Position numbers and translations under genes: made by a program
From: an uncultured Pelagibacteraceae bacterium
GTDB lineage: Bacteria; Pseudomonadota; Alphaproteobacteria; Pelagibacterales; Pelagibacteraceae
Assembly: GCA_902559395.1 (NCBI GenBank)
Contig: CACEHR010000003.1
Span: 1-62,500 of the forward strand
Reading direction: 5' to 3'
DNA: 62,500 bases
Part shown: in pieces, positions 23,969 to 31,534 of the stretch
Layout: every line of letters begins with the position of its first letter
Position numbering within the stretch: position 1 is the first letter of the stretch
The notes under the pieces: model-generated
What the model was told of the DNA's origin: nothing
What the model saw: only the letters and a program-made list of their open reading frames with translations
Database searches by the model: none

Positions 23969-25405
23969 ATGGATAAAATAGTAATTTACGATACAGAAAC
24001 AACAAATAGTACAATTTGGGGCTCAATAATTGAAGTAGGTGCTGTAGTTGTTGATAAAAACTTAAAAGAAATTGGTAAGTTAAATATTCGTGGCAGAATG
24101 CCCGAGGGTGAGGTTCCAAGTGCAAAGGCCTTATTGGTTAATTCAACAAGTATTGATTTACTTACTAAAGGCAATTACTCGCATTACGATTTTTTAGGCG
24201 CAGTAGAAAATTTTTTCTCTAAAGCTGGTCCAGCATTGTTTATGGGTTGGAGTAACTTAAATTTTGATAGACGAATGTTTCATTTTAATTTTTTTAAAGG
24301 GAATAGATATCCTTACATTACACATTCATCACCCAATAAAGAACATGACGGTTTACATGTTGCAAGAGTAGCACAAACCTTGAATCCTGAAACATTAAAG
24401 ACTGAATTAACAGTAGCTGGAAATGAAAGTCTAGCTTTAGAGGGTTTAGCTAGACAACAAGGATTTGATACATCTCAACAACACACTGCTTATCATGATG
24501 CATTCACAAGCTTAAAAATTCTAAGAATTATAAAAGACAAACATAAAGACAATTGGGAAAATTTTTTAAGTACATCTACAAAAAATAGCGTCGAAACTAT
24601 CTTAAAAAGTGAGGGGATTTATTCAATTTTCGAAAATGTTAAGGGAAAAAATATGATGTATCTTGTCTCTACATTACATCCAGATCATTGTTTTCATCCA
24701 TCATATGCATCTTGGGGATATTTATTTGATTTAAGAAGAGATCCTGAACCTTTGTTAAATTTATCAATAAATGATCTTAAAGTTTATTTAAAAAAGTTTA
24801 GTCCAAAAGCACTTAGAGTAATCAAAACCAACAAAGCTCCTGTAGTTTTAGATAAAAAGTTTGCATTAAAAGAGAAGGCATATGCTGACTTAGATTTAGA
24901 AACAATCCAGAAAAGAGCAAAAATGGTTAGAAATAGTGAAAATTTTTGTAAAAATATTCAAATCATTAATAGAGAGGCCGCTGAAGAAAAAGCTCAAACT
25001 CAAACCCAGGAAGATCTATTACCTGAAGAAACTTTATATGAAAAATTCATTCCCAATAAAGACACCCAATTATTTAAAACTTGGCATAGTTCTTCTTGGG
25101 AAGATAAATTAAGAATGTTGGATAAGTTTCAAGATAAAAGATGTAGTTGGTTTGGGCAAAAAATTATTTATCAAGAAGCACCGCATATTTTGCCACCAGA
25201 TTTATATAAAAATATAAAAAGTGAAATTGCCAGAAGAATTTTAAGTAAAAATAGAGAAAAATGGCAAACTATAGGAATGGCCTACCAAGAAATTGACACC
25301 TTAAGAGATCAAGCATCAAATCGAGATGATGAAGAGGAACTAAAAAAATTAGATGAAATAAATGAATTTATTATGTCTATAGAAAAAAAATATGAAATTG
25401 CCTAG
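23969..25405 (+). CDS. sbcB: Exodeoxyribonuclease I
   Basis: ExoI degrades single-stranded DNA 3' to 5' and works in mismatch repair and recombination. This 478-aa protein has the DEDDh exonuclease core: IYDTETTN at 6-13, FMGWSNLNFDRRMFHFNFF near 90-108, and AYHDAFTSL near 172-180 with the His and last Asp. The ExoI-specific SH3-like and C-terminal helical domains follow (HPSYASWGYLFDLRRDP; RCSWFGQKIIYQEAP). Length matches E. coli ExoI (475 aa). Confidence 0.95.
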   Translation: MDKIVIYDTETTNSTIWGSIIEVGAVVVDKNLKEIGKLNIRGRMPEGEVPSAKALLVNSTSIDLLTKGNYSHYDFLGAVENFFSKAGPALFMGWSNLNFDRRMFHFNFFKGNRYPYITHSSPNKEHDGLHVARVAQTLNPETLKTELTVAGNESLALEGLARQQGFDTSQQHTAYHDAFTSLKILRIIKDKHKDNWENFLSTSTKNSVETILKSEGIYSIFENVKGKNMMYLVSTLHPDHCFHPSYASWGYLFDLRRDPEPLLNLSINDLKVYLKKFSPKALRVIKTNKAPVVLDKKFALKEKAYADLDLETIQKRAKMVRNSENFCKNIQIINREAAEEKAQTQTQEDLLPEETLYEKFIPNKDTQLFKTWHSSSWEDKLRMLDKFQDKRCSWFGQKIIYQEAPHILPPDLYKNIKSEIARRILSKNREKWQTIGMAYQEIDTLRDQASNRDDEEELKKLDEINEFIMSIEKKYEIA

Positions 25406-25439
25406 TTGACTTTAAGGCTCTAATTAATAGAAAGGAAAT

Positions 25440-25757
25440 ATGCTTACAAATTTTAAAGACGAAGATTTTGATACTAAAATTAAAAATGAAGATGTTTCAG
25501 TAATTCAGTTTTCAGCCGAGTGGTGTGGACCATGTAAGGCACTAAAACCAGTAATGGATAAATTATCTGATGAATATAAAGGTAAAGCTGGTTTTTATTA
25601 TGCTGATGTTGAAGATGGTGGAATTAATACAGGTTCAGCTGCTGGTATTAGAGGTGTTCCAACAGTTATCATCTATAAAAAAGGTGTTGAAGTAGATAGA
25701 AAAGTTGGTGGAGTTCCTGAAAGCCATATGAAAGAATTTTTAGATAAAAATATTTAA
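25440..25757 (+). CDS. trxA: Thioredoxin
   Basis: A 105-aa thioredoxin with the active site SAEWCGPCKAL (Cys29 and Cys32) and the cis-proline loop GVPTVIIYKKG near 75-85. It reduces protein disulfides such as ribonucleotide reductase. A purine-rich AGAAAGGAAAT precedes the ATG. Its stop codon TAA shares the palindrome TTAA (25754-25757) with the stop of convergent folC. Confidence 0.96.
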   Translation: MLTNFKDEDFDTKIKNEDVSVIQFSAEWCGPCKALKPVMDKLSDEYKGKAGFYYADVEDGGINTGSAAGIRGVPTVIIYKKGVEVDRKVGGVPESHMKEFLDKNI

Positions 25758-27019
25758 TTTAAACTTAACACTTCAGCAGCCCCATACAAAGATCCTGTAA
25801 TTAATAAAAGATCACCTTCTTTTAAATCAATTGATTTAATCGCTTGCTTGATATCTGGTTGATATTGAACATTAGTCATACTTTTAAATTTTTCTTTCAA
25901 ATCTTTTCCACTAATAGAGTTAGGCTGAGTTTTTAAATCTATAGTAGTTATGGAAGAAATATCTTTGAAGTAACTGATATATTTTTCATGTTCTTTGTTT
26001 GCCATCATTCCAATTATAACATGTTTATTACAATCCAAGCTTTGAAGATATTCATTTAATGCTTTAGCACCACCTTCGTTGTGGCTTCCATCTATTATAA
26101 ATCTATTGTTTTTAACTAATTCTTTTAATTTACCAGATTTAATTTCCTGAAGCCTAGCTAAGCTAGATATATTTTTGATACCTTTTTTTATGTGTTCATC
26201 CCTTATCTCAAGATCTAGAGTTCTAAGAGTTGCTATTGCAGTAGATATATTTTCTAATTGATATTGACCAAGAACATTAGGCATAGGAAGTTTTAATCCG
26301 CCAAATTTATCCTCATAGTAGAAGAAATCATTTTCATTAACTGAGTAACTAAAATCATCATTAAAAAATACTTTATTAGATTTATTTTGAGAGATAGTAT
26401 TTTTAATACAATCCATCGTCTCTTTAGTGCTTTGTTTTGCTACAATAATGTTTGAATTTAAAAGTGTAGATGTTTTTTCAAATACAATTTGTTCGATTGT
26501 TTGTTTATCTTTTGGAAGCCAATCTAGATGATCTTTGCTTATGGATGTAACAATACTTGCCAGATTAGTTTCTAGAATATTGACAGCATCAAAACGATGA
26601 AACAAGCCGCTTTCTATTAAGTTGATGTTACCTGGATATTGTGCCGCTTTATAAAAAAAGCAAGCTGATAACATCTCAAACACTGTTATTGATTGATTAT
26701 TATTAATTTTTTCAACTTCTTCCAATACATCAGCTAACTCATCATCATTTAATTCCTTGTTGCCAAAAATAAATCTTTCATTAATTTTTTGAATATGCGG
26801 ACTTGTGTAAACATTGCATTTGAAATTTGCTTCTTTAAGAATTGAATAAGCAGCTTGAATTGTAGAATTTTTACCATTAGTTCCTACTATTGATATTGCT
26901 TTAATTTTGTTTTGTGGATTTCCTAGTTTTTCACAAAGTTTTTTAATTCTATCAAGTGATAGGTCTATTTCTTTAGGATGCAACTTTTGAAAGTTGCTGA
27001 GAATCTTCTGAAGTTTCAT
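25754..27019 (-). CDS. folC: Bifunctional folylpolyglutamate synthase / dihydrofolate synthase
   Basis: FolC adds glutamate to folates and forms dihydrofolate from dihydropteroate. I start at ATG 27019 (421 aa), since LHPKEIDLSLDRI at 13-25 is a family N-terminal block; a GTG at 27031 is possible. Motifs: the Mur-ligase P-loop GTNGKNST at 46-53 (usually GTNGKGS; the second glycine is Asn here), SPHIQKINERF near 75, SKDHLDWL near 168 and IDGSHNEGGAKALNEYL near 301. The start lies inside the last 47 bases of accD, an unusually long overlap. Confidence 0.94.
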   Translation of the reverse strand: MKLQKILSNFQKLHPKEIDLSLDRIKKLCEKLGNPQNKIKAISIVGTNGKNSTIQAAYSILKEANFKCNVYTSPHIQKINERFIFGNKELNDDELADVLEEVEKINNNQSITVFEMLSACFFYKAAQYPGNINLIESGLFHRFDAVNILETNLASIVTSISKDHLDWLPKDKQTIEQIVFEKTSTLLNSNIIVAKQSTKETMDCIKNTISQNKSNKVFFNDDFSYSVNENDFFYYEDKFGGLKLPMPNVLGQYQLENISTAIATLRTLDLEIRDEHIKKGIKNISSLARLQEIKSGKLKELVKNNRFIIDGSHNEGGAKALNEYLQSLDCNKHVIIGMMANKEHEKYISYFKDISSITTIDLKTQPNSISGKDLKEKFKSMTNVQYQPDIKQAIKSIDLKEGDLLLITGSLYGAAEVLSLN

Positions 27020-27902
27020 TTTGTTCAGCACTTATATCAGAATTCTTCTTTAACAATATTGATAATAAAGTTCCAATTTTAGATGCAAGCTCTTTACGTT
27101 CAACAATTAAATCAACAAAACCAGTTTTTTCAACATATTCACTTTTTTGAAAACCTTCAGGAAGTTCTTCTTTAACAGTTCCTTGAATTACTCTTGCCCC
27201 CGCAAATGCAATTAAAGCTCCCGGTTCTGCAATTTGAATATCGCCTAACATAGCGTATGATGCAGTAATACCTCCAGCTGTTGGGTCAGTTATACAAACT
27301 AAATAAGGAAGACCATTTTTCTTTAATTCATTAATTGCAAGAGTTGTTCTTGTCATTTGAGATAATGAAATTAAACTTTCCATCATTCTCATTCCCCCTC
27401 CCGCACTAATACATAAAAAAGGTGTTTGATTTTCTATGGCATGTTGTATTCCATATAAAAAAGCTTCACCCTCTGCAGCTGCCATTGAAGCTCCTAAAAA
27501 ATCAAAATCAGAAGCCACAGCGGTAATTTTAATGTTGTTAATAGTTCCAGAAGCAACCATCATTCCACATTCTAAACCTGTTTTTTTCCGAGCACTTTTT
27601 AATCTTTCTTTGTAAGGCTTCGAATCTGTCCAATTTAGTGGGTCGTCTTTAGGGATTGGGGTTTTGAAGATTTCATAATTATTTTTTCCAAACAATATAT
27701 CAAATCTTTGATGTGGTTTTATCCTATGATGACGCTTACAATCTGGACAAACCCACAAGTTTTCCTCTAAATCCTTTTTTAAAATTGGACCCTTACAACA
27801 TGACGTCCAATCACTTTTTGCAATATCTTCTTTAGTAGCTCTTTCACGAATAGCAGTTTTAATTTTTTCACCTGCTTTAATAATTTTTGTGATCCAGTTC
27901 AT
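26973..27902 (-). CDS. accD: Acetyl-CoA carboxylase carboxyltransferase subunit beta
   Basis: AccD and AccA form the carboxyltransferase that makes malonyl-CoA. This 309-aa protein has the N-terminal zinc-ribbon region and the crotonase-fold core (GSFDFLGASMAAAEGE-type block near 130, SAGGGMRMMESLISLSQM near 166, DPTAGGITASYAMLGDI near 208, FAGARVIQGTVKEELP near 233). In the ribbon the first CxxC pair is collapsed to adjacent Cys35-Cys36 (TSCCKGPI) while the second pair C52-x-x-C55 is intact, so zinc binding may be changed. It lies between trpA and folC, as in many proteobacteria; accA is at 49.3 kb. Confidence 0.95.
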   Translation of the reverse strand: MNWITKIIKAGEKIKTAIRERATKEDIAKSDWTSCCKGPILKKDLEENLWVCPDCKRHHRIKPHQRFDILFGKNNYEIFKTPIPKDDPLNWTDSKPYKERLKSARKKTGLECGMMVASGTINNIKITAVASDFDFLGASMAAAEGEAFLYGIQHAIENQTPFLCISAGGGMRMMESLISLSQMTRTTLAINELKKNGLPYLVCITDPTAGGITASYAMLGDIQIAEPGALIAFAGARVIQGTVKEELPEGFQKSEYVEKTGFVDLIVERKELASKIGTLLSILLKKNSDISAEQNETSEDSQQLSKVAS

Positions 27903-28699
27903 AGAATTTTATTTTTTAATCTTTTAACAATATTAGTAACATTTGTGACCGCATTTTGTCTCTTTTCAATAGATTTAGAGATTTCCTTACAAATTGCGCT
28001 TCCAACCACCAAACCATCAGCTTTTTTAAGAGATTGGATGGTTTTTTCTGTAATTCCAAAACCAATAACTACATTTTTTGATTTATTTTGTTTTTTTATT
28101 TTATTGTATTTTTCTATTATTTTCTTTGGAGACACTTTAAGCTTTCCTCCTGTTGTGGATAGCATACTTATGTAATAAATCATGTCGTGTGAATCTTTTA
28201 CGATTTTTTTTAATCTTATCGGAGAAGTAGTTGGTGAGACTAATTGAATAAAATTAATTCCCTTTTTTTTACATTTTGACGCAAAATTTTTATTTTCGGG
28301 ATAAGGTAAATCAACAACTATTAAACCATCAACCTTTGATTTTTTGCATTTTTCTAAAAATTTATTTTCATTATATTGATAAATCATGTTGTAATAACCC
28401 ATTAGTATAATTGGTTTATTTTTTTTTATTTTTTTAAAATTTTTTGCGATTGAAAATACATCGTTAATTTTAATACCATTTTTAATTGCACGGTAAGCAC
28501 TTGTTTGTATTTGTCCTCCATCAGCTATAGGAGTGTTATGTGGAAAACCTAATTCACAAATATCTGCGTAATTTGAAATTGATTTTAATATTTCTAAGGA
28601 TTTTTTTTTATTATTATCTCCAGCAACAGTATAAGTCAGTAAAGCTGGTCTATTCTCTTTTTTTGTATCTGAGAAAGCTTTGCTGATTAATGAATTCAT
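27899..28699 (-). CDS. trpA: Tryptophan synthase alpha chain
   Basis: TrpA cleaves indole-3-glycerol phosphate to indole and passes it to TrpB. The 266-aa TIM barrel keeps the two catalytic acids: Glu in ICELGFP (E. coli Glu49) and Asp in PIADGGQIQ (Asp60), although the intervening usual SD is NT. Other blocks: LMGYYNMIYQY near 99, VDGLIVVDLPYPE near 124, QLVSPTTSPIRLKKI near 153, YYISMLSTTGGK and VVIGFGITEKTIQ with the phosphate-binding glycine near 218. It overlaps trpB by one base. Confidence 0.94.
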   Translation of the reverse strand: MNSLISKAFSDTKKENRPALLTYTVAGDNNKKKSLEILKSISNYADICELGFPHNTPIADGGQIQTSAYRAIKNGIKINDVFSIAKNFKKIKKNKPIILMGYYNMIYQYNENKFLEKCKKSKVDGLIVVDLPYPENKNFASKCKKKGINFIQLVSPTTSPIRLKKIVKDSHDMIYYISMLSTTGGKLKVSPKKIIEKYNKIKKQNKSKNVVIGFGITEKTIQSLKKADGLVVGSAICKEISKSIEKRQNAVTNVTNIVKRLKNKIL

Positions 28700-29928
28700 T
28701 AATTTTTACCTAACCTTTCTCTTAATATATCTCTATCTTTTTTAGCATCACCACAAGAGTTAACAATTATTATGTTATCTTTGCTTAATTTTGGAGCAAT
28801 TTTTATCGCCTCAGCAAATGCATGACTAGGTTCTAAACTTGGATTAAGTTTTTCAAATTTAGTTACCATCTCATGAGCTTTTAGTGCATCTTCATCAGTT
28901 GCATAAGTGTATCTGGCTCTTTTTGTGTCTTTTAAAAAACAATGTATTGGACTTACGCCTGGGTAATCCAATCCAGCACTAATCGACTCAGTATCATTAA
29001 TTTGACCTTCATTGTTTTGACAAACATAAGAAGCTGCACCATGTAAAATTCCAAGTTTAGCATTTCTACTTAAAGGAGCGGCATGGAGTTTAGATTTCTT
29101 TGGACCTCCTGCCTCTACACCAACTAATTCTATTTGCGATTTACTAAAATCTATAAATTCACTCCAAAAACCATACGCCGAACTTCCACCACCTACACAG
29201 TTGATTAACTTAATTTTTTTTGGAATTTTTTTGAATTCTTGCTTGATTTGTATTTTTAATTCCCTTGAAATTTGTGCTGTACTCCATCCACAAATTTTTA
29301 CAAATATATTTGGACCAACTGTACTTCCAACACACATATGTGTAGTGTCGCAATTTGATACCCAATATCTCATACACTCACTGACTGCATCGACTAAGGT
29401 TTGACTACCTGAATATACTGGAACTATTTCAGCACCATTTTTTCTCATGGCATCACAATTTGGTTTTTGTCTCTTTATGTCTTTTGCACCCATGAAAATT
29501 TTACACTTGAGACCAAATTTCTTTGCAGCCATACTTAACATTTTACCAGCATAACCAGCACCAGTATCACCAACTATATATTTTTTTCCCATAGCCTTAC
29601 AAATTAAAGCATGAACAGTTGCATTGTAAATTTTGTGTGCACCACCATTAGCCTCCGATACAACTTTGGCCCATATTTGAGCACCACCCAAATGATTAGA
29701 TAAATTTTCTAATTTTACAAATGATGTAGGTGAACCTATATAATTCTTAAAATAATAATCTCTCTTTTTTAAAAATTTCTTGTTATTTCTTAATTTTGAA
29801 AACTCCCGTGTTAGATCTTCTACAGGTTTTTTTAAAGTTTCAGGAATAAAACTTCCTCCAAATTTACCACCCCAAAAACCGTAACGATCATGTTGGTCAA
29901 TTAGAGGAATTTTTTTTTTTAGTTTCAT
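28699..29928 (-). CDS. trpB: Tryptophan synthase beta chain, divergent active site
   Basis: TrpB joins indole and serine with PLP. The 409-aa protein lies between trpF and trpA and keeps the fold: PLP lysine in GGAHKIYNA (Lys99), the phosphate loop GGGSSAYGFW near 243, HGAASYVCQ and ISAGLDYPGVSPIH near 334-347. Several normally invariant residues differ: the motif ETGAGQHG is DTGAGYAG (121-128), so the catalytic Glu109 is Asp and Gln-His are Tyr-Ala; KREDLNHTGAHK is KVVSEANGGAHK; and the Ser near the C-terminus that contacts the PLP ring nitrogen is Cys392 (NSCGDAKKD). Enzyme identity is secure from context; properties may differ. Confidence 0.9.
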   Translation of the reverse strand: MKLKKKIPLIDQHDRYGFWGGKFGGSFIPETLKKPVEDLTREFSKLRNNKKFLKKRDYYFKNYIGSPTSFVKLENLSNHLGGAQIWAKVVSEANGGAHKIYNATVHALICKAMGKKYIVGDTGAGYAGKMLSMAAKKFGLKCKIFMGAKDIKRQKPNCDAMRKNGAEIVPVYSGSQTLVDAVSECMRYWVSNCDTTHMCVGSTVGPNIFVKICGWSTAQISRELKIQIKQEFKKIPKKIKLINCVGGGSSAYGFWSEFIDFSKSQIELVGVEAGGPKKSKLHAAPLSRNAKLGILHGAASYVCQNNEGQINDTESISAGLDYPGVSPIHCFLKDTKRARYTYATDEDALKAHEMVTKFEKLNPSLEPSHAFAEAIKIAPKLSKDNIIIVNSCGDAKKDRDILRERLGKN

Positions 29929-30547
29929 TTTTTAATTTATTTAAATTGTTTAAAAAAATATTTATTTTGGATATGTCTTTTAATCCAGAAGTTTCCAAGC
30001 CTCCAGATAAATCTAAATAATTAGAAATTTTCTCATAATTTTTTAGATTATCATTGAATTTTATATTACCAGCTAGCATTAATTCCTTGTTTAATTTTAT
30101 ATTTTTAATCAAGTTATGATCAAACCCCTGACTTTTTTCATAACCTTTACTATCAAACAAATAGACATCTGTTACATCAGCAAATGACTTATATCTAAGA
30201 ACATCAGACTTATCTTTTATTGTTAAAGCTGAAATAATTTTTTTTTTATATTTTTGCTTTATAATTTTAATTTCATTTGGAGTACAGTCATACAATTGAT
30301 AATAATCAAAAGGTAAACTTTTTATTTCGTCTAAAATCTCATTTTTAGGTTTTACTAAAACAGCAACAAATTCACTTTTATTTTTTTTAATATTTAATAA
30401 TTTTTTTAGAGATTTAAGTTCAACATATCTTGAGCTTTTTGGGTAATTACAAATGAAGCCAATGAATTTTGGAGGATAGGGATGATTTATTATATAATTT
30501 AAAGTATCAGAGTCTTTTATACCACAAATCTTACAACCTTTGATCAT
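29897..30547 (-). CDS. trpF: Phosphoribosylanthranilate isomerase
   Basis: TrpF carries out an Amadori rearrangement in tryptophan synthesis. The 216-aa barrel has the catalytic Cys in CKICGIKDSD near residue 8, IGFICNYPKSSRYV near 29, YYQLYDCTPNEI near 82, the catalytic Asp in VYLFDSKG near 128, and LAGNIKFNDNL and YLDLSGGLETSGLKD near the C-terminus. The sequence is divergent but all key positions are there. It overlaps trpB by 32 bases and pyrF by four. Confidence 0.92.
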   Translation of the reverse strand: MIKGCKICGIKDSDTLNYIINHPYPPKFIGFICNYPKSSRYVELKSLKKLLNIKKNKSEFVAVLVKPKNEILDEIKSLPFDYYQLYDCTPNEIKIIKQKYKKKIISALTIKDKSDVLRYKSFADVTDVYLFDSKGYEKSQGFDHNLIKNIKLNKELMLAGNIKFNDNLKNYEKISNYLDLSGGLETSGLKDISKINIFLNNLNKLKNETKKKNSSN

Positions 30548-31236
30548 ATGTTTAAATGATCTGCAAGTTTCTTAATATTGTTTTTAATGTTACCTTTTGT
30601 AAGAGATCTTCCTATAACAATACCAGAAACCTTATTTGTAAAAGCTTGTTTAGGTGTCATAATTCTCATTTGATCATTTGAACTATCTCCAGGCAATCTT
30701 ATTCCTGGAGTTATGATTAATAAATTTTTATACCTTTTACGAACCATCACGGCTTCTTGAGCAGAACAAACTATACCATCACATCCTGATTTATTAATTA
30801 GTGCTGCTTGTTTTAAAACCAACTCTTTTACATTTTTCGTATGACCTATCTCTTTAAGAGATTTGTTATTAAGACTAGTTAAAATTGTAACTCCTAAAAC
30901 TTTTAAATTTTTATTTATTTTCTTTGCCTCTTTTTTTATTGATTTAAGCATTTCAAAACCACCATTTACATGGACGGTTATATATTTACATTTTTTTAAA
31001 TCTTTTAAGCTATCTATCGCTGACAAAGCTGTTTGTGGAATATCATTTATTTTTAAATCTAACCAAAAGTCATTTTTAATCTTTTCTAAGAATTTTCTAC
31101 CTTGTTTTGAATAAAAGAATTGAAGACCAAATTTGGGAATAATTTTAAGTTTATCAGTTCTAGTTTGAGAAATTATTTTTTTTATTTTCTTAAGATTTGA
31201 GGTATCACATGCAACAAATACAGTTTTATTATTCAT
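30544..31236 (-). CDS. pyrF: Orotidine 5'-phosphate decarboxylase
   Basis: PyrF makes UMP from OMP. In this 230-aa TIM barrel the catalytic charge network is seen as FWLDLKINDIPQTA near 58-71 (D-x-K-x-x-D), with VFVACDTSN at the N-terminus, HVNGGFEML near 88, GCDGIVCSAQEA near 150 and the phosphate-gripping TPGIRLPGDSSNDQMRIMTP near 176 and VIGRSLTKG near 207. It overlaps ihfB and trpF slightly, so it is translated in the same unit. Confidence 0.95.
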   Translation of the reverse strand: MNNKTVFVACDTSNLKKIKKIISQTRTDKLKIIPKFGLQFFYSKQGRKFLEKIKNDFWLDLKINDIPQTALSAIDSLKDLKKCKYITVHVNGGFEMLKSIKKEAKKINKNLKVLGVTILTSLNNKSLKEIGHTKNVKELVLKQAALINKSGCDGIVCSAQEAVMVRKRYKNLLIITPGIRLPGDSSNDQMRIMTPKQAFTNKVSGIVIGRSLTKGNIKNNIKKLADHLNI

Positions 31237-31519
31237 TATTATTTATTTTTTTAAACAAGTCCTTTGACATTTTAAAGTGAATTGTTTTTTTTTCCGGAGT
31301 ATTAATTTTCTCACCAGTTTTAGGGTTTCTTGATATCCTAGCTTTTTGAGTGTTTGTAGAAAAAACACCAAAACCTCTTAGTTCTACTCTTTCACCTCTT
31401 TTAAGCGCTCTTTTTATTTCATTTAAAATAATACTTGTAAATTTTTCTAAGTCTTTTTTTAAAAAATTTGGATAGTTGTTTGAGAGTTGTTTTAAAAGCT
31501 TTGATTTTACAATAGCCAA
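31229..31519 (-). CDS. ihfB: Integration host factor beta subunit
   Basis: A 96-aa DNA-bending protein of the HU/IHF family. The DNA-binding beta-arm has RGFGVFSTNTQKARISRNPK with the IHF/HU consensus GxGxF and R-N-P-x-T-G, and the N-terminal KSKLLKQLSNNYPNFLKKDL fits IHF-beta better than HU. The position rpsA-ihfB is the classical one. IHF bends DNA at promoters and origins; the alpha subunit must be elsewhere. Confidence 0.92.
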   Translation of the reverse strand: MAIVKSKLLKQLSNNYPNFLKKDLEKFTSIILNEIKRALKRGERVELRGFGVFSTNTQKARISRNPKTGEKINTPEKKTIHFKMSKDLFKKINNNE

Positions 31520-31534
31520 TTTAAATCTTCTTGC

